From Casp-actino8 sp001510455 (GTDB taxonomy: Bacteria; Actinomycetota; Acidimicrobiia; Acidimicrobiales; Ilumatobacteraceae): a DNA stretch of 64,000 nt. The translations under genes and the position numbers were made by a program. Under the pieces are notes generated by a model, which was not told the origin of the DNA, ran no database searches, and saw only the letters and a program-made list of their open reading frames with translations. The stretch is from assembly GCA_027592035.1 (NCBI GenBank), contig JAQCIK010000002.1, positions 1 to 64,000 of the forward strand. Direction: 5' to 3'. Each line of letters starts with the position of its first letter. The stretch's first letter is position 1. This document shows positions 25,506 to 33,856 of the stretch, one piece after another.

Positions 25506-25913
25506 TCAGTTTCGAACTGTCTGCCACCACGGCGCGACGCGGGCTGCGAAACGTTCGGCGTACCGACGAGTCAATTCGTCGGCCGCTGCCGAGAGGTCCT
25601 GGGCTTCGGTTCGTGGTAGCGGAGCGGCTCCGTCCACCGGATCGATCCACTCGAGGCGGATGCCCGTCAGCACCTGGCCGAGTTTCGGCGATGCTTCCTC
25701 GTGATGATCACTCGTCTGGTGAGCGATGAACGACGCGAAATCGACGAACGACAACAGCGTGTAATACGAGCCGGGCTCCGACCCGCGCCAGTACTCGTAC
25801 CTCAACAGCCCGGTCTCTGACTCGTGACTGGTCTCGTACAAGTCACGAGAGATGGCCTCGAAGTCCGACTCCGAACCGGGGCGAACGGTGATGTGAGCCA
25901 AGATGGTCGCCAT
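25506..25913 (-). CDS. Antibiotic biosynthesis monooxygenase (ABM)-domain protein
   Basis: This 135-aa dimeric alpha/beta-barrel protein has an ABM domain in about residues 1-90: ILAHITVRPGSESDFEAISRDLYETS, then LLRYEYWRGSEPGSYYTLLSFVDFASFIAHQTSDHHEE. The C-terminal 40 residues are Ala/Arg-rich without a recognised domain. Members act as cofactorless oxygenases or small-molecule-binding proteins. Downstream lies the carotenoid oxygenase, 39 nt away on the same strand. A TAGGGT box predicts its own leaderless promoter. Function unproven. Confidence 0.8.
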   Translation of the reverse strand: MATILAHITVRPGSESDFEAISRDLYETSHESETGLLRYEYWRGSEPGSYYTLLSFVDFASFIAHQTSDHHEEASPKLGQVLTGIRLEWIDPVDGAAPLPRTEAQDLSAAADELTRRYAERFAARVAPWWQTVRN

Positions 25914-25919
25914 GGGCGA

Positions 25920-25925
25920 ACCCTA
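25920..25925 (-). promoter_or_regulatory. Leaderless promoter -10 box TAGGGT overlapping a stop codon
   Basis: TAGGGT ends 6 nt before the ATG at 25913. Its first three bases are the TAG stop codon of the upstream SDR gene (ending at 25923). The same overlap recurs at 46161-46166. Confidence 0.5.
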
Positions 25926-26879
25926 ATCCGCGGTCGCCACCAACTGCTCGCTGAGGTCCCAAAGCCGTGTCGCCCGATTCGGATCGACGGCTCGAGCCGC
26001 CACACCAGGACCATCGACACCCGCCACGTCCTCCGTCAGAACCGGAGAGACGCGACAGTCCTCACAGTACAGAGCACCCGTACCGTCGAGATCGGGTGAG
26101 GTCAGGGCCCAGACCTGGGTCGCGGCGCCTTGCGGAATCGACTTCCACTCGAACGAAGAAGCACCCTCCATACGGGACAAAAGCTGCGAGATCACTTCGG
26201 GTGTCATGTAGCGACCCAGCTCGGTGTGAATCCCTCCGGGATGAACTGCGAACGCTCGCACACCGCGATCCCGCCAGCGTTCGTCGATTCCGACGGCGTG
26301 CAGAACGTTGCAGGTCTTGGCGGCCCCGTAGGCAACGAATGGGTCGTACTCGCGGTGGTTGAAGTCGACATCGTCCAGATCGACGTCACCCATTCGATGG
26401 CCGGCCGAACTGACGATCACCACACGCGCCGGCGCCGAACGGGCGAGAAGTTCGAGCAATTCGCGAACGAGCAAGAAGTGTCCGAGGTGGTCGACGGCGA
26501 ACTGGCTTTCGTGGCCGTCAGCCGAAGTGCCGAAGGGCGTGGCCATGATTCCCGCATTGGCCACGATTCCGTTCAGGTGCGATGTCGATTCCAGGATCTC
26601 GCCAACGGCTCTGCGGACCGAAACGAGCGATCCGAGATCGCATTCGATCGGTACGAGTTCGGCCCCGGGGCACGATTCCAAGATCGACGCCCGCGCGAGA
26701 GCGTTCTTGGCGACGTCACGGGCGACCATGATCACCGACGCTCCGTGTGCGGCCAGCGAACGGCAGGTCTCGAGACCGAGTCCCCCAGACGAACCGGTCA
26801 CGAGGTACCGACGACCAGCGAGGTCGACTCCGCCGAGTACCTCGTCAGTGGACGTGGTCGCCCCGAACTCCGCGCTCAT
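25923..26879 (-). CDS. Short-chain dehydrogenase/reductase (retinol-dehydrogenase-like)
   Basis: This 318-aa SDR is of the larger retinol-dehydrogenase/WW-oxidoreductase type. It has TGSSGGLGLET, NAGIMATPFG, a Ser in VVIVSSAGH, and Y-x3-K in YGAAK. The GHRMGDVDLDDVDF stretch between the Ser and Tyr is characteristic of this subgroup. The TAG stop is part of the TAGGGT promoter box of the next gene. TAGGAG 7 nt upstream of the ATG serves as ribosome-binding site. It follows the VOC/acyl-CoA-synthetase run by 9 nt, so it is probably in the same operon. Confidence 0.92.
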   Translation of the reverse strand: MSAEFGATTSTDEVLGGVDLAGRRYLVTGSSGGLGLETCRSLAAHGASVIMVARDVAKNALARASILESCPGAELVPIECDLGSLVSVRRAVGEILESTSHLNGIVANAGIMATPFGTSADGHESQFAVDHLGHFLLVRELLELLARSAPARVVIVSSAGHRMGDVDLDDVDFNHREYDPFVAYGAAKTCNVLHAVGIDERWRDRGVRAFAVHPGGIHTELGRYMTPEVISQLLSRMEGASSFEWKSIPQGAATQVWALTSPDLDGTGALYCEDCRVSPVLTEDVAGVDGPGVAARAVDPNRATRLWDLSEQLVATAD

Positions 26880-26888
26880 CTGATGCTC

Positions 26889-27356
26889 CTATCCGAGTGA
26901 TCCGCCGGCGAACCAACGCTGGAACATCGGTTCGATCGCACTCCAGACCAACTCGACGATCAGTCCCGATGGAGGTTGAACGTACGTGAAGGCACCGAAC
27001 CCGTCGTCGGGTGGTGCCTGCGCCATGAGAAGGGTCCATCCGGCCTCGACGAGACGTTGCGTCTCACCCCTCACGTCGTCGGACCAGACACCGATGTGGT
27101 GCGCTCCGGGCGACAGACGGCCGTCCCATATCGACTCCGGCGCACCTTCGAGCAGTTCGACGTGCATGGGTCCCTCGGCCGAATACGTGAAGCGCAACGG
27201 AATCGTGGTCGCTCCGACGTCGGGCAACCATACGTTCTGTTCTCTTTCCTGCAGCGAACACCACGAAATTCCGAGCGAGTCACCCATCTCGTTCATCGCC
27301 GACCCGATGTCGGGAACTCGAACTCCGAGGTGATAGGCGCGGGTGAAGTCGATCAT
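26889..27356 (-). CDS. VOC (glyoxalase-like) family protein
   Basis: This 155-aa VOC-fold protein starts at the ATG at 27356, with GGAGGAT upstream inside the preceding gene. Segments are AYHLGVRVPDIGSAMNEMGDSLGI and, in the second module, GAHHIGVWSDDVRGETQRLVEAGW. The EL in GLIVELVW provides the metal-ligand position of the family. The frame open further upstream is unrelated. It lies in a DUF35-thiolase-SnoaL-acyl-CoA-synthetase-VOC run. Enzymatic role (epimerase, dioxygenase or lyase) is not assigned. Confidence 0.85.
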   Translation of the reverse strand: MIDFTRAYHLGVRVPDIGSAMNEMGDSLGISWCSLQEREQNVWLPDVGATTIPLRFTYSAEGPMHVELLEGAPESIWDGRLSPGAHHIGVWSDDVRGETQRLVEAGWTLLMAQAPPDDGFGAFTYVQPPSGLIVELVWSAIEPMFQRWFAGGSLG

Positions 27357-27363
27357 GGTTCGG

Positions 27364-28941
27364 TCAGATCCTCCGCTCGCGGCCTTCCCAGTACGGGGCT
27401 CGCAGGGGCGCCTTCTGGATCTTGCCGGTACCCGTCCGTGGAATCGCATCCACGTAGTCCACCGATCGGGGGGCCTTGTATCCGGCCAGCAACCCACGAC
27501 AGTGAGTGATCAGGTCGGCTGACAGTTCGTCGGAAGCCGACACACCGTCCACGAGTTGCACGATCGCCTTCACACTCTCACCGAACTCGTCGTCGGGCAC
27601 CCCGATGACTGCGACGTCCTCAACCGACGAGTGCGATGCGAGTGCTCCTTCGATCTCGGCCGGATAGATGTTCACCCCTCCGCTGATGATCATGTCGATC
27701 TTGCGATCGGACAACCAGAGATAACCGTCGGTGTCGATGTACCCGACATCGCCCGTCGTGAAGACTCCGGGCTCCAGGTGAGCAGCCTTCGTCTTCTCGT
27801 CGTCCTTGTGATACGAGAAGTCGGTCCCCATCTTGTTGCGGAAGTAGAGAGTTCCCTCCTTGCCCTGTTCGACAGTGGCCCCCTCCTCGTCCACCACCAG
27901 GACCTCGACACTGTCGAGGGGACGCCCGACACTCCCACCCTTGGCCAACCATTCGTCGGCCGGAATCACCGAAATGATCGAACCCTCGGTCGATCCGTAG
28001 TACTCGGTCACCTTGGGACCCCACCACTCGATGAGCGCTCGCTTCACCGCCGGAGGGCACGGCGCGGCACCGTGCCAGGCGACCGACATGGATGCGCCCG
28101 AGAACGACGACTTCGCGTCGTCGGGCAGATCGAGTAGTCGCTTCATCTGCGTCGGAACGAGGTGCACGTTCGTGCACGCGTGACGATCGATCAACTCGAG
28201 CACACCAGCCGAGTCGTACTTGTGCTGCATGACCACGGACGACCCGTTGATCATCGGTAGGAACGAGAACGCCCACTGCGCCGAGTGATAGAAGGGTCCG
28301 CAGAGAAGCGTTCGTCCCGGAGTCGGAACGAAGTTCGAGAATCCCCCAGCCACCAACTTCATGATGTCGGGTGTGACCGCCATGCCTCCCGAGAGCGCTC
28401 CTCGAACTCCTTTCGGACGACCGGTGGTTCCCGAGGTGTAGAACATCGGCCCACCGAGCAGCTGGTCGTCAGGCTCCGACGGATCGCCATTCGCCACCAC
28501 GTCCTCGAATTCCACGAAGCGCGAGTCAGCACGAACGGGTGAACCGGCCGCCGTGCGTAGGCCCACGACCGTCGATACGCCCTCACTTCGTTCATCGGCC
28601 AGGGCTGTGGCCACGGCATCCGCGAAGCGATCGTCGACGAACACCATGACGGCGTCGGAGTCCGAGAAGACGTAGGCGAACTCATCGGCGACGAAATGCC
28701 AGTTGACCGGCACGTAGGTCCAGCCTCCATGGGCGCAGGCCTGCGCGATCTCGAACCACTCACATTGGTTGCCAGCGATCACAGCCACGGTGTCCCCAGC
28801 CTTCAGTCCTCGCGAGCGGAGGCCGTTCACCAATTGGTTCACCCGTTCGTCGAGTTCGGCCCACGAAACCTGCCGCAAGTCGTCGACGAGCGCCATCTCC
28901 GAACCTCGCTCTCGCGCGTGATCGGACGTCAAAGTTGCCAT
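27364..28941 (-). CDS. Acyl-CoA synthetase (AMP-forming, FadD-like)
   Basis: This is a 525-aa ANL ligase from the ATG at 28941, which overlaps the SnoaL-like gene stop and has GGAGGAA upstream. Motifs are MFYTSGTTGRPKG, ALIEWWGPKVTEYYGSTEG, the hinge WLSDRKIDMIISGGVNIYP and the A10 Lys in GKIQKAPLRAPYWEG. The C-terminal ending resembles that of the synthetase at 17643 (APYWEK). It activates an unknown acid to its CoA thioester, most likely feeding the adjacent thiolase/DUF35 pair. Confidence 0.93.
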   Translation of the reverse strand: MATLTSDHARERGSEMALVDDLRQVSWAELDERVNQLVNGLRSRGLKAGDTVAVIAGNQCEWFEIAQACAHGGWTYVPVNWHFVADEFAYVFSDSDAVMVFVDDRFADAVATALADERSEGVSTVVGLRTAAGSPVRADSRFVEFEDVVANGDPSEPDDQLLGGPMFYTSGTTGRPKGVRGALSGGMAVTPDIMKLVAGGFSNFVPTPGRTLLCGPFYHSAQWAFSFLPMINGSSVVMQHKYDSAGVLELIDRHACTNVHLVPTQMKRLLDLPDDAKSSFSGASMSVAWHGAAPCPPAVKRALIEWWGPKVTEYYGSTEGSIISVIPADEWLAKGGSVGRPLDSVEVLVVDEEGATVEQGKEGTLYFRNKMGTDFSYHKDDEKTKAAHLEPGVFTTGDVGYIDTDGYLWLSDRKIDMIISGGVNIYPAEIEGALASHSSVEDVAVIGVPDDEFGESVKAIVQLVDGVSASDELSADLITHCRGLLAGYKAPRSVDYVDAIPRTGTGKIQKAPLRAPYWEGRERRI

Positions 28942-29408
28942 CAGTTCCTCCCGAGTCGCGGAATCATGCGCCATTCGACGTCGAAGTTCTCGTTTCCGGT
29001 CGAGAACAACCGCCTCTCGACAATGCGCCATCCCTCGGCGGTCTTCACGAAACGGTCGTGATACTGCCCATAGAAAACCGCATCGGGGCGACCGTCCTCG
29101 AAACGATGCCACGCCGTCACGTAGGTGACTCCACTCGCCGCTTCGTCGCCGTCCAGACACAGTTGGATGTTCGACACCTGGTGATGGGTCGACGCGTATC
29201 TCGGGAGTCCGGCCACCAGTCCGGCCACGATGGCCTCACGGCCTTGGCGGGGACCTCCCAAACTCGGTCCGTAGTCGACCACGCAGTCCTCGGCGAAGAC
29301 CGTCGACAGCAGCGCGGCGTCGATCGAATCGACACCCCGGCAGTAGTTGTGGACGACGTCCCTGATCGCACGTTCGGCGAGGAGGACGCCGACCTCGTCA
29401 GATGCCAT
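28941..29408 (-). CDS. SnoaL-like NTF2-fold protein
   Basis: This 155-aa protein of the same type as those at 19225 and 23149 contains AIRDVVHNYCRGVDSIDAALL and VFAEDCVVDYGPSLGG. The C-terminus has EGWRIVERRLFSTGNENFDVEW. Start and stop both overlap neighbours by 4 nt (thiolase upstream, acyl-CoA synthetase downstream), so it belongs firmly to that operon. A dehydratase, isomerase or binding role is possible; no catalytic residues can be assigned. Confidence 0.85.
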   Translation of the reverse strand: MASDEVGVLLAERAIRDVVHNYCRGVDSIDAALLSTVFAEDCVVDYGPSLGGPRQGREAIVAGLVAGLPRYASTHHQVSNIQLCLDGDEAASGVTYVTAWHRFEDGRPDAVFYGQYHDRFVKTAEGWRIVERRLFSTGNENFDVEWRMIPRLGRN

Positions 29409-30556
29409 CAGCGCGAGAGAATGGTGACCCCGGATATTCCCGGCGCACCGTAGACGTGCGTGTAGGCCACACGCGGATCGTTCGGAACCTGCCGGGCCCC
29501 GGCGTCGCCCCGCAATTGCAGAACGTTCTCGTACACCTGTCGAAGGCCCGAGGCCCCGATCGGTTCACCGTTGGCCAGACACCCTCCGTCGGTGTTGACC
29601 GGGAATCGTCCACCGATCTCTGTTTCGCCGGCCTGGATCATCATCTCCTGTTCGCCGTGCTCGCAGAAACCGTTCTCGGCCATGTGCATCACTTCGGCTC
29701 CGGTCTCGGTGTCCTGAAGCTGCGCCAGATCGACGTCGTCGGGACCGATTCCTGCCATCTCGAAGGCCGCCTTCGACGCGTCGACCGTCGGACCGGCGTT
29801 GTGCTCGAGAGCGATCGACGGTGCCAGAACTTCGAACGATCCGAATCGACGACTTCTGACGACTGCAGCGCGCAGGTAGATGGGTTTTTCGGTGTACAAG
29901 TGCGCTTTGTCGGCTCGGCACAGAATCAGCGCCACTCCGCCCTCACCGGGGTTGCAGAACATGTATTGCGTGAGCGGGTACGACAACATCGGAGAGTTGG
30001 AGATCTCTTCTTCCGACAGTGGCTTGCGACGCCAGGCCATCGGGTTCTGAGATCCGTTGCGAAATGCCTTGGCTGACACCTTCGCCAGAGTCGAAGGTGT
30101 GATGCCGTACTCGTGCATGTAGCGATTGATCTTCATACCGAAGAACTGAGTCGTGAGCGCCAGACCACTCGCTCCGTACCAGTCGCCCAGGCCCGCACCC
30201 TTAGTGTTCACCCGGAAGGCACCGCGTTCGTGCTTGTCGAACCCGATCGCGATTCCGAGATCGAATACTCCCGACTTGATGGTGTTGTATGCCGAGAAGA
30301 GGGCCGATCCACCCGTGGCGCAACCGTTCATCACGTTGATGAACTGCAGTCCGGTGAGTCCGAGGATCGACACCATGGTGTCGGCTGCTCCAGCAGCCAT
30401 CGAACCACCGAAGGCGAACTGCATGTCGTCCCACGAGGCGCCGGCGTCGGCCAGTGCTCGCCGAACCGCGATCACTCCTTGGTCCATACCCGAGACACCC
30501 TCGTGTCGACCGAATTCGTGCATTCCGATACCGACGATCGCAACGTCAGCACTCAT
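29408..30556 (-). CDS. Thiolase-like protein (lipid-transfer/SCP2-thiolase group)
   Basis: This 382-aa thiolase-fold protein has a nucleophile-position Cys at about residue 79 (MNGCATGGSA). In the C-terminal motif, where thiolases have GHPxGATG, it reads NGEPIGASG, so the His is Glu. This and the adjacent DUF35 gene recall the Ltp2-type retro-aldolases and related thiolase-DUF35 pairs of steroid side-chain degradation rather than classic thiolases. GAGAGGAGAGG precedes the ATG. It lies 33 nt from the DUF35 stop. The reaction is inferred: C-C cleavage of a CoA thioester. Confidence 0.87.
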   Translation of the reverse strand: MSADVAIVGIGMHEFGRHEGVSGMDQGVIAVRRALADAGASWDDMQFAFGGSMAAGAADTMVSILGLTGLQFINVMNGCATGGSALFSAYNTIKSGVFDLGIAIGFDKHERGAFRVNTKGAGLGDWYGASGLALTTQFFGMKINRYMHEYGITPSTLAKVSAKAFRNGSQNPMAWRRKPLSEEEISNSPMLSYPLTQYMFCNPGEGGVALILCRADKAHLYTEKPIYLRAAVVRSRRFGSFEVLAPSIALEHNAGPTVDASKAAFEMAGIGPDDVDLAQLQDTETGAEVMHMAENGFCEHGEQEMMIQAGETEIGGRFPVNTDGGCLANGEPIGASGLRQVYENVLQLRGDAGARQVPNDPRVAYTHVYGAPGISGVTILSR

Positions 30557-30589
30557 GACCTCTCCTCTCTACGCGATAACGATCACTGA

Positions 30590-31015
30590 TCACGCCACCG
30601 GCGCGAACGCGAACGTGACCACTTCGTCGCCGTTCTCGTCAGTGGCCAGCGGAACCAGGACCAACTCCATCTCCATACCGATCTTCAGCTTCTCGGGGTC
30701 CGACTCGGTGAGTCGACACTCGACCTTCACCTCGCCGGATAGTTCGACGTATCCGACACCGAAGGCGCGGAACGTCTTCGGATCGGCGTCACCGGCGTAG
30801 GGCGGGGCCTTGGGTGGGAATCCCTGAATCGTCCAGGTCCAGAGAGTTCCTCGCCGTCCGAGCGTGACGGTCTCGGTCGTGTCACCGCTGCACTTCGGGC
30901 AACCCGACTGCACCGGGAACATGTGGTTCCCGCAATTCACACAACGACTTCCGATGAGCGCCGGCTCCTCGGCCGGCCACGTGAACACCCCTTCGGCAAC
31001 AGGCACTCGGGCCAT
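30590..31015 (-). CDS. Zn-ribbon OB-fold (DUF35) protein
   Basis: This 141-aa protein starts at the ATG at 31015, with GAGGGGGTGG upstream. The zinc ribbon is C25-x2-C28 ... C39-x2-C42 (CVNCGNHMF, CPKC). An OB-fold follows (GRRGTLWTWTIQGFPPKAPPY, RAFGVGYVELSGEVKVECRL). DUF35 proteins form complexes with thiolase-like subunits and are needed for their activity, so it is probably the partner of the next gene. It is first in a minus-strand operon. A TAGTGT box lies about 20 nt upstream. Confidence 0.9.
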   Translation of the reverse strand: MARVPVAEGVFTWPAEEPALIGSRCVNCGNHMFPVQSGCPKCSGDTTETVTLGRRGTLWTWTIQGFPPKAPPYAGDADPKTFRAFGVGYVELSGEVKVECRLTESDPEKLKIGMEMELVLVPLATDENGDEVVTFAFAPVA

Positions 31016-31035
31016 GCTTCCACCCCCTCGTCTCG

Positions 31036-31041
31036 ACACTA
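31036..31041 (-). promoter_or_regulatory. Candidate -10 box TAGTGT for the DUF35-thiolase operon
   Basis: TAGTGT on the minus strand lies 20 nt before the ATG at 31015, giving a short leader that contains the GAGGGGGTGG site. It is in the divergent gap with the phosphotransferase gene. Confidence 0.45.
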
Positions 31042-31078
31042 GTGCGCCATCGGCCTTCGATCCGTGCCCGACGACGAC

Positions 31079-31084
31079 TACGGT
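31079..31084 (+). promoter_or_regulatory. Leaderless promoter -10 box TACGGT
   Basis: TACGGT ends exactly 6 nt before the ATG at 31091. It therefore favours that ATG over an in-frame GTG at 31064. No ribosome-binding site is visible. Confidence 0.55.
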
Positions 31085-31090
31085 TCGGTC

Positions 31091-32170
31091 ATGACTCGTC
31101 TTCCCACGTCTTCGAATCAGGTCAGGGCCGACTGGTTGACCGAGCGTCTGCGATCGGCCGGCACCATCGACGCCCGAACCGAGGTCAGTGCGGTGCACAG
31201 CGACACCGTCGGACCCGGAATCGGCTTCATGGGGGAGGTCGGCCGCATCGCCGTTTCGTACTCGGGGGGAACGGGTCCGGCCACCATGATCTGCAAGATC
31301 CCGACTCAGGACGACAATGTTCGCCAGATGTTGGCGGCAGCCCGGGTGTTCGAGCGGGAGGCGCTCTTCTATCGAGACCTGGCACCGACACTCGATGTGG
31401 TCCCAACTGCTTACGCGGTGGCCGAAGACCTCGAAGCCGGGGACTTCGTTCTCATGCTCGAGGACCTCAGTCACTTACGGGTCGGCGACCAGGCCGCCGG
31501 GGTCGACGAAAAGGACGCCCACGCCGCCATGCGAGCCGCCGCCCGCCTACACGCTCGCTTCTGGCAGAACGACGCGCTCGATGCCATCGACTGGATGCCG
31601 ATGGCCAACTCGGACGGAATGAAGATTGGTCGCGAGGTGTACAAGGCTTCCCTTCCCGGCTTCCTTCAGGTCTTCGCGCATGCGGTCGACCCCGACATGG
31701 TTCCGGTGATGGAAAGCTTCGGCGACAACGTGCATCAGCTTCTCGATCGCATCGCTGCGATGCCGAACACGGTCGCCCATTTCGACTACCGGCTCGACAA
31801 CTTGTTCTTCGACGACGCCGCCGATCGCGTCTGGATGATCGACTTCCAGACGTCGAGCAAAGGTGGTGGAGCGTACGACATCGGGTACTTCATCAGCCAG
31901 AGCGTGCCGACCGACGTTCGTCGTCGCTGTGAAGACTCACTCCTGCACACGTATCACGACGAACTCGTGTCACTCGGCGTGTCGGGCTATTCCTTCGATC
32001 AATTCTTCCAGGACTACCGAGTGGGTGTGCTCTATGGATGGATCATCCCGGTGTACGCCGTGGGCACCCTCGATTCGTCGAGCGAACGCGCCATGGCGCT
32101 CTGGACACAGGTCATCGAACGCGCCCAGGCGACCATGCGCGATCACGCGGTCGCCGAATTCCTGATCTGA
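31091..32170 (+). CDS. Phosphotransferase (ecdysteroid-kinase/APH-like)
   Basis: This 359-aa kinase-fold protein has the Brenner motif AHFDYRLDNLFF (H230, D232, N237) and the metal-binding D251 in MIDFQTSSKGGG. Within the N-lobe the ATP-binding Lys is probably that of MICKIPT (about 69). The family phosphorylates small-molecule hydroxyls or antibiotics. EcKinase-like members are frequent beside FadD and SDR genes in actinobacteria. It is a single-gene plus-strand unit that converges with an SDR 1 nt away. Substrate unknown. Confidence 0.88.
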   Translation: MTRLPTSSNQVRADWLTERLRSAGTIDARTEVSAVHSDTVGPGIGFMGEVGRIAVSYSGGTGPATMICKIPTQDDNVRQMLAAARVFEREALFYRDLAPTLDVVPTAYAVAEDLEAGDFVLMLEDLSHLRVGDQAAGVDEKDAHAAMRAAARLHARFWQNDALDAIDWMPMANSDGMKIGREVYKASLPGFLQVFAHAVDPDMVPVMESFGDNVHQLLDRIAAMPNTVAHFDYRLDNLFFDDAADRVWMIDFQTSSKGGGAYDIGYFISQSVPTDVRRRCEDSLLHTYHDELVSLGVSGYSFDQFFQDYRVGVLYGWIIPVYAVGTLDSSSERAMALWTQVIERAQATMRDHAVAEFLI

Positions 32171-32171
32171 G

Positions 32172-33089
32172 TCAGGCCTCCGGCATCGGGAAGTGAATTC
32201 CCGGGATACCGGGCTTCAAAGCTTCGTACCAATCGGGTCGGGGCTGGATGCCTGGGTAACCCTGACCGACTTTGGCGTCGTCGCCCTGGTTCCACTCATG
32301 ATGAATCGGAGGGATCTGGTAGTAGCCGTTGGCTGCATTCGTACCGCCGTCGACGAGGAGATCGTGCCCGGTGATGTAGGAAGCTGCATCCGATGCGAGG
32401 AACATGACCGGCCCGACGATCTCCTGCAGTTCACCAATGCGCCGCATCGGCGTGCGTCCGGCAATCCACTTGTCCATTCCGAGTCCTTCGAGAGCAGGGC
32501 GGACCATCTCGGTCATGATGAATCCGGGCGACACCGAATTCACCCGAACTCCCCGGTCGGCCCACTCACATCCGGCCTGCGCGGTGACGTTGCGCAGACC
32601 GCCCTTGGCCGCGGCGTAGGCGATGATGTTCATCTCGCTCGCACCGCTACCCATGATCGAGCAGATGTTCACGATCGAACCCGAACCGCGCGTCAGCATG
32701 TGATGGCCGACCTCGCGCATGAACATGAAGGCGCCCGTGAGGTCGATCGACAGGATCCAGTTCCAGGTCGCGGTATCGAATGTCTCAGCGGACAGACCTC
32801 GTAGGTCGCTGACGCCGGCGTTGTTCACGAGCACGTCGATCTTTCCGTGTTCGGCGACACCGGTGCTCACGACCCTCTTCACGTCGTCTTCGACGGCCAC
32901 GTCGCCGGGAACCACTGTCACCTTCGACCCAAGTGCACGCATTCGCTCAGCGACCCCATCGAGCAGGTCCTTCGATCGCGCCGTGAGGACGAGGTCGGCT
33001 CCTTCCTTGGCAAAGCCCTCGGCGAACCCCTCGCCGAGACCGTACGAGGCTCCGGTAATGAGAACCGTCTTACCCGTGAACTGACCCAT
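32172..33089 (-). CDS. Short-chain dehydrogenase/reductase
   Basis: This is a 305-aa SDR from the ATG at 33089, with GAAGGGGGA 4 nt upstream. It has TGASYGLGEG, NNAGV, a Ser in NICSIMG, and Y-x3-K in YAAAK. About 45 residues extend beyond the usual VDGG end (PIHHEWNQGDDAKVGQGYPGI and onward), longer than the 250-aa core. That extension is Pro/Gly-rich and not recognised. It is convergent with the phosphotransferase. Confidence 0.92.
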   Translation of the reverse strand: MGQFTGKTVLITGASYGLGEGFAEGFAKEGADLVLTARSKDLLDGVAERMRALGSKVTVVPGDVAVEDDVKRVVSTGVAEHGKIDVLVNNAGVSDLRGLSAETFDTATWNWILSIDLTGAFMFMREVGHHMLTRGSGSIVNICSIMGSGASEMNIIAYAAAKGGLRNVTAQAGCEWADRGVRVNSVSPGFIMTEMVRPALEGLGMDKWIAGRTPMRRIGELQEIVGPVMFLASDAASYITGHDLLVDGGTNAANGYYQIPPIHHEWNQGDDAKVGQGYPGIQPRPDWYEALKPGIPGIHFPMPEA

Positions 33090-33137
33090 TTTTCCCCCTT
33101 CGTCGGCGCACCGAGCGCAACCGAGACGTACGAGGAA

Positions 33138-33143
33138 ATCGTA
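33138..33143 (-). promoter_or_regulatory. Candidate -10 box TACGAT for the SDR at 32172
   Basis: TACGAT on the minus strand lies 48 nt before the ATG at 33089. It would produce a leader carrying the GGGGGA ribosome-binding site. It slightly overlaps the 60-nt gap and the end of the next gene on the same strand. Confidence 0.4.
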
Positions 33144-33148
33144 GGCGA

Positions 33149-33856
33149 CTACTCCCCGAGTGAACGCATGGGGAGGTCCATGTGGAAGAGGCCCGGGAAA
33201 TAGCGATCGAGATCTCCCTCGAAGTCGGCCTTCCTCACCTCGTCCATCGTCCTTCGACTCCCGAGCAGCCTCAGACATTCGAAGGGGTTCGTGCGAAGCG
33301 TGAGCTCGACCTCGCCCTCCCCCACGACGATCACCTCGCCGGCCATCTCCACCGCCACTGCTCCGAGGCCCGCCTTGCGAAGGTCGTTCTTGACAAGATT
33401 GAGGCCCAGTTCGGCGGCGAGCAGCGCAAAATCAGCGTCTCGACCCTCACGATCACCCGCGGCTTGACGTAGGTCGAACTCGTGCACGACGAGGTCGTAC
33501 ACCAGTCCCCACATCGCCTTCGGTGAGGATGCGATCATCGATTCGAAGTCGGATCCGACTCCGTGCCACTCCTCCAAGACGTCGGACAACCGGCGGGAGC
33601 GTCGCTCGGCGACCTGGCGATCGACCCACTCCTGAGAGTCGCCGGCGGGTGGACGGCCGGCCGAGAGATCGACGGCTATTCCGGTGACGTGCGAGAACAG
33701 ATCGTGCACCGACCAAGCCGGGCATGCGGCCACCGTCGTGCGCTCCGGATCGACACCCGAGGATTGCAACAACTCGATCATGCGCCGGCGCGACTTTTGG
33801 TACTCCGCCGCCAAGCGAAGACCGTCGAAGTGTCGAATGCCGCGAGTGCCCGTCAT
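33149..33856 (-). CDS. Maleylpyruvate isomerase family mycothiol-dependent enzyme
   Basis: This is a 235-aa DinB-like four-helix-bundle protein from the ATG at 33856, which overlaps the TIM-barrel gene stop (ATGA). The N-terminal domain reads ERTTVAACPAWSVHDLFSHVTGIAVDL with the usual His; LVYDLVVHEFDLRQAAG carries the second metal/thiol-site His and Asp. The C-terminal MDEVRKADFEGDL region is short. The family uses mycothiol, so this fits an actinobacterial host. The substrate is not predictable. Confidence 0.85.
   Translation of the reverse strand: MTGTRGIRHFDGLRLAAEYQKSRRRMIELLQSSGVDPERTTVAACPAWSVHDLFSHVTGIAVDLSAGRPPAGDSQEWVDRQVAERRSRRLSDVLEEWHGVGSDFESMIASSPKAMWGLVYDLVVHEFDLRQAAGDREGRDADFALLAAELGLNLVKNDLRKAGLGAVAVEMAGEVIVVGEGEVELTLRTNPFECLRLLGSRRTMDEVRKADFEGDLDRYFPGLFHMDLPMRSLGE

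Noticed and set aside
32161..32176. Stem CCTGA...TCAGG between convergent genes
   Set aside because: Only 5 bp with no further pairing or T-run; not enough to call a terminator.
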